Source: an uncultured cyanobacterium (lineage in GTDB: Bacteria > Cyanobacteriota > Cyanobacteriia > PCC-6307 > Cyanobiaceae). From it: 5,119 bases of DNA. The stretch is taken from assembly GCA_903928835.1 (NCBI GenBank), contig CAIYSK010000135.1, positions 1-5,119 on the forward strand, read 5' to 3'. This document shows, piece after piece, positions 4,523-5,119 of the stretch. A program made the translations under genes and the position numbers. The notes beneath the pieces were generated by a model that worked only from the letters and a program-made list of their open reading frames with translations, had not been told where the DNA came from and searched no databases. The number at the start of each line of letters is the position of its first letter. The stretch's first letter is position 1.

Positions 4523-5119
4523 GTGAACCCCGGCTGGCGTTGGCTCTTGAGCGGTATGGCCAGCTGCGGCCTGGTGTTCACCGGGGGCTGGGCCCATGCA
4601 ACTCCCGCCCAGGTGATTTTGATTCGCCATGGCGACAAAGATTCGCAGCGGGGGGATTACAACCTTTCACCTAGGGGATTTGAACGGGCACTGCACCTGG
4701 GACGCATGATCCCGGCCTGCTTCGGCAAGCCAACCCAAATCCGCACCTATGAGCTGAATCCCGTATCCAGCAAAAACTCCCGTAGCTACCAAACGGCCGT
4801 GCCCTTGGCGGTGGCCACCGGAGTGAACATCGGCATCGTGATGGGCTCGAGCACAAGTTCCGCAAGTTTCGGCGCGGAGGTGCTGGAATCCAAAAGCTTT
4901 GACGGTGCCAAGGCGGTGTTCTTCTGGGAGCACCGCCGTTTACCGGAGCTGGCCAAGGGTCTGGGCTGGAGCACCATGGCTCCAATCGATGCCGACGACT
5001 TCAACCAACTGGCGCTGCTGACCTACCCAGCAGGATCAAAGACCCCAAAGGTCGAACGCTTCAGCCAGCAGGAACTCTTTCAGCGTGCCTGCCCTGGACT
5101 ATCCCCGGATCCAGCTGAA
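4523..5119 (+). CDS. Exported histidine phosphatase superfamily protein (right end open at window edge)
   Basis: The product is a probable phosphatase of the branch-1 histidine phosphatase fold, acting outside the cytoplasmic membrane; the substrate is unknown. The frame is open for 199 codons to the right edge. From GTG 4523 the N-terminus (MNPGWRWLLSGMASCGLVFT) forms a short signal peptide with a likely AHA cleavage site near residue 26. The catalytic RHG motif is at 35-37 (VILIRHGDK), followed by LSPRGFERA (48-56). A conserved-type arginine is at R87 (SKNSRSYQTA), and the second catalytic histidine at H137 is in FWEHRRLPELAKGLG. A late strand (LALLTYP) completes the fold, so little beyond a short tail should be missing. 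No ATG gives a normal signal peptide; ATG 4556 would remove its basic start, so GTG is preferred although no Shine-Dalgarno sequence is seen. It lies downstream of a terminator and is probably transcribed independently. Confidence 0.85.
   Translation, partial: MNPGWRWLLSGMASCGLVFTGGWAHATPAQVILIRHGDKDSQRGDYNLSPRGFERALHLGRMIPACFGKPTQIRTYELNPVSSKNSRSYQTAVPLAVATGVNIGIVMGSSTSSASFGAEVLESKSFDGAKAVFFWEHRRLPELAKGLGWSTMAPIDADDFNQLALLTYPAGSKTPKVERFSQQELFQRACPGLSPDPAE

Noticed and set aside
4667..4985. Minus-strand frames opposite the histidine phosphatase
   Set aside because: Arg/Pro/Cys/Ser-rich shadows of a gene with clear RHG and WEH catalytic motifs.

Overview
The window looks like chromosomal DNA from a GC-rich picocyanobacterium of the Synechococcus/Cyanobium type. 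This is an inference from three things: the cyanobacterial/plant-style metal site in HemB, a small ribbon-helix-helix protein with the GRSLSNLA signature that I associate with these genomes, and a thioredoxin-like protein resembling the partner domain of cyanobacterial VKOR. No rRNA, tRNA, CRISPR array, transposase or integrase is recognisable.

Left part (1-2006, minus strand): a type II (zinc-finger-free) J-domain co-chaperone gene is followed 77 bp downstream by hemB, which makes porphobilinogen for haem and chlorophyll. hemB runs off the left edge, probably lacking only its last few codons. The shared strand and short gap allow co-transcription.

Middle (2007-3272): a 166-bp divergent intergenic region with an 8+8 inverted repeat leads into an exported thioredoxin-like protein with a WCPAC active site (plus strand). 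Small, uncertain genes follow. One is a plus-strand ORF joining a hydrophobic segment to a truncated ribbon-helix-helix-like tail. Two are minus-strand small ORFs, one a His-rich single-span membrane protein and one a soluble leucine/glutamate-rich protein.

Gene-poor stretch (3273-3986): no complete gene is recognisable. It holds a 47-codon minus-strand reading frame that looks protein-like but has no normal start (possible gene remnant), short palindromes, and a candidate promoter with an inverted repeat.

Right part (3987-5119, plus strand): a small ribbon-helix-helix regulator, two back-to-back hairpins, a short single-span membrane protein, a probable intrinsic terminator, and an exported histidine phosphatase that is open at the right edge. 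The regulator with a palindrome in its own probable promoter, a truncated relative of it 1.3 kb away, and hairpins before the next gene form the most interesting local pattern. No clear novel multi-gene system is evident.
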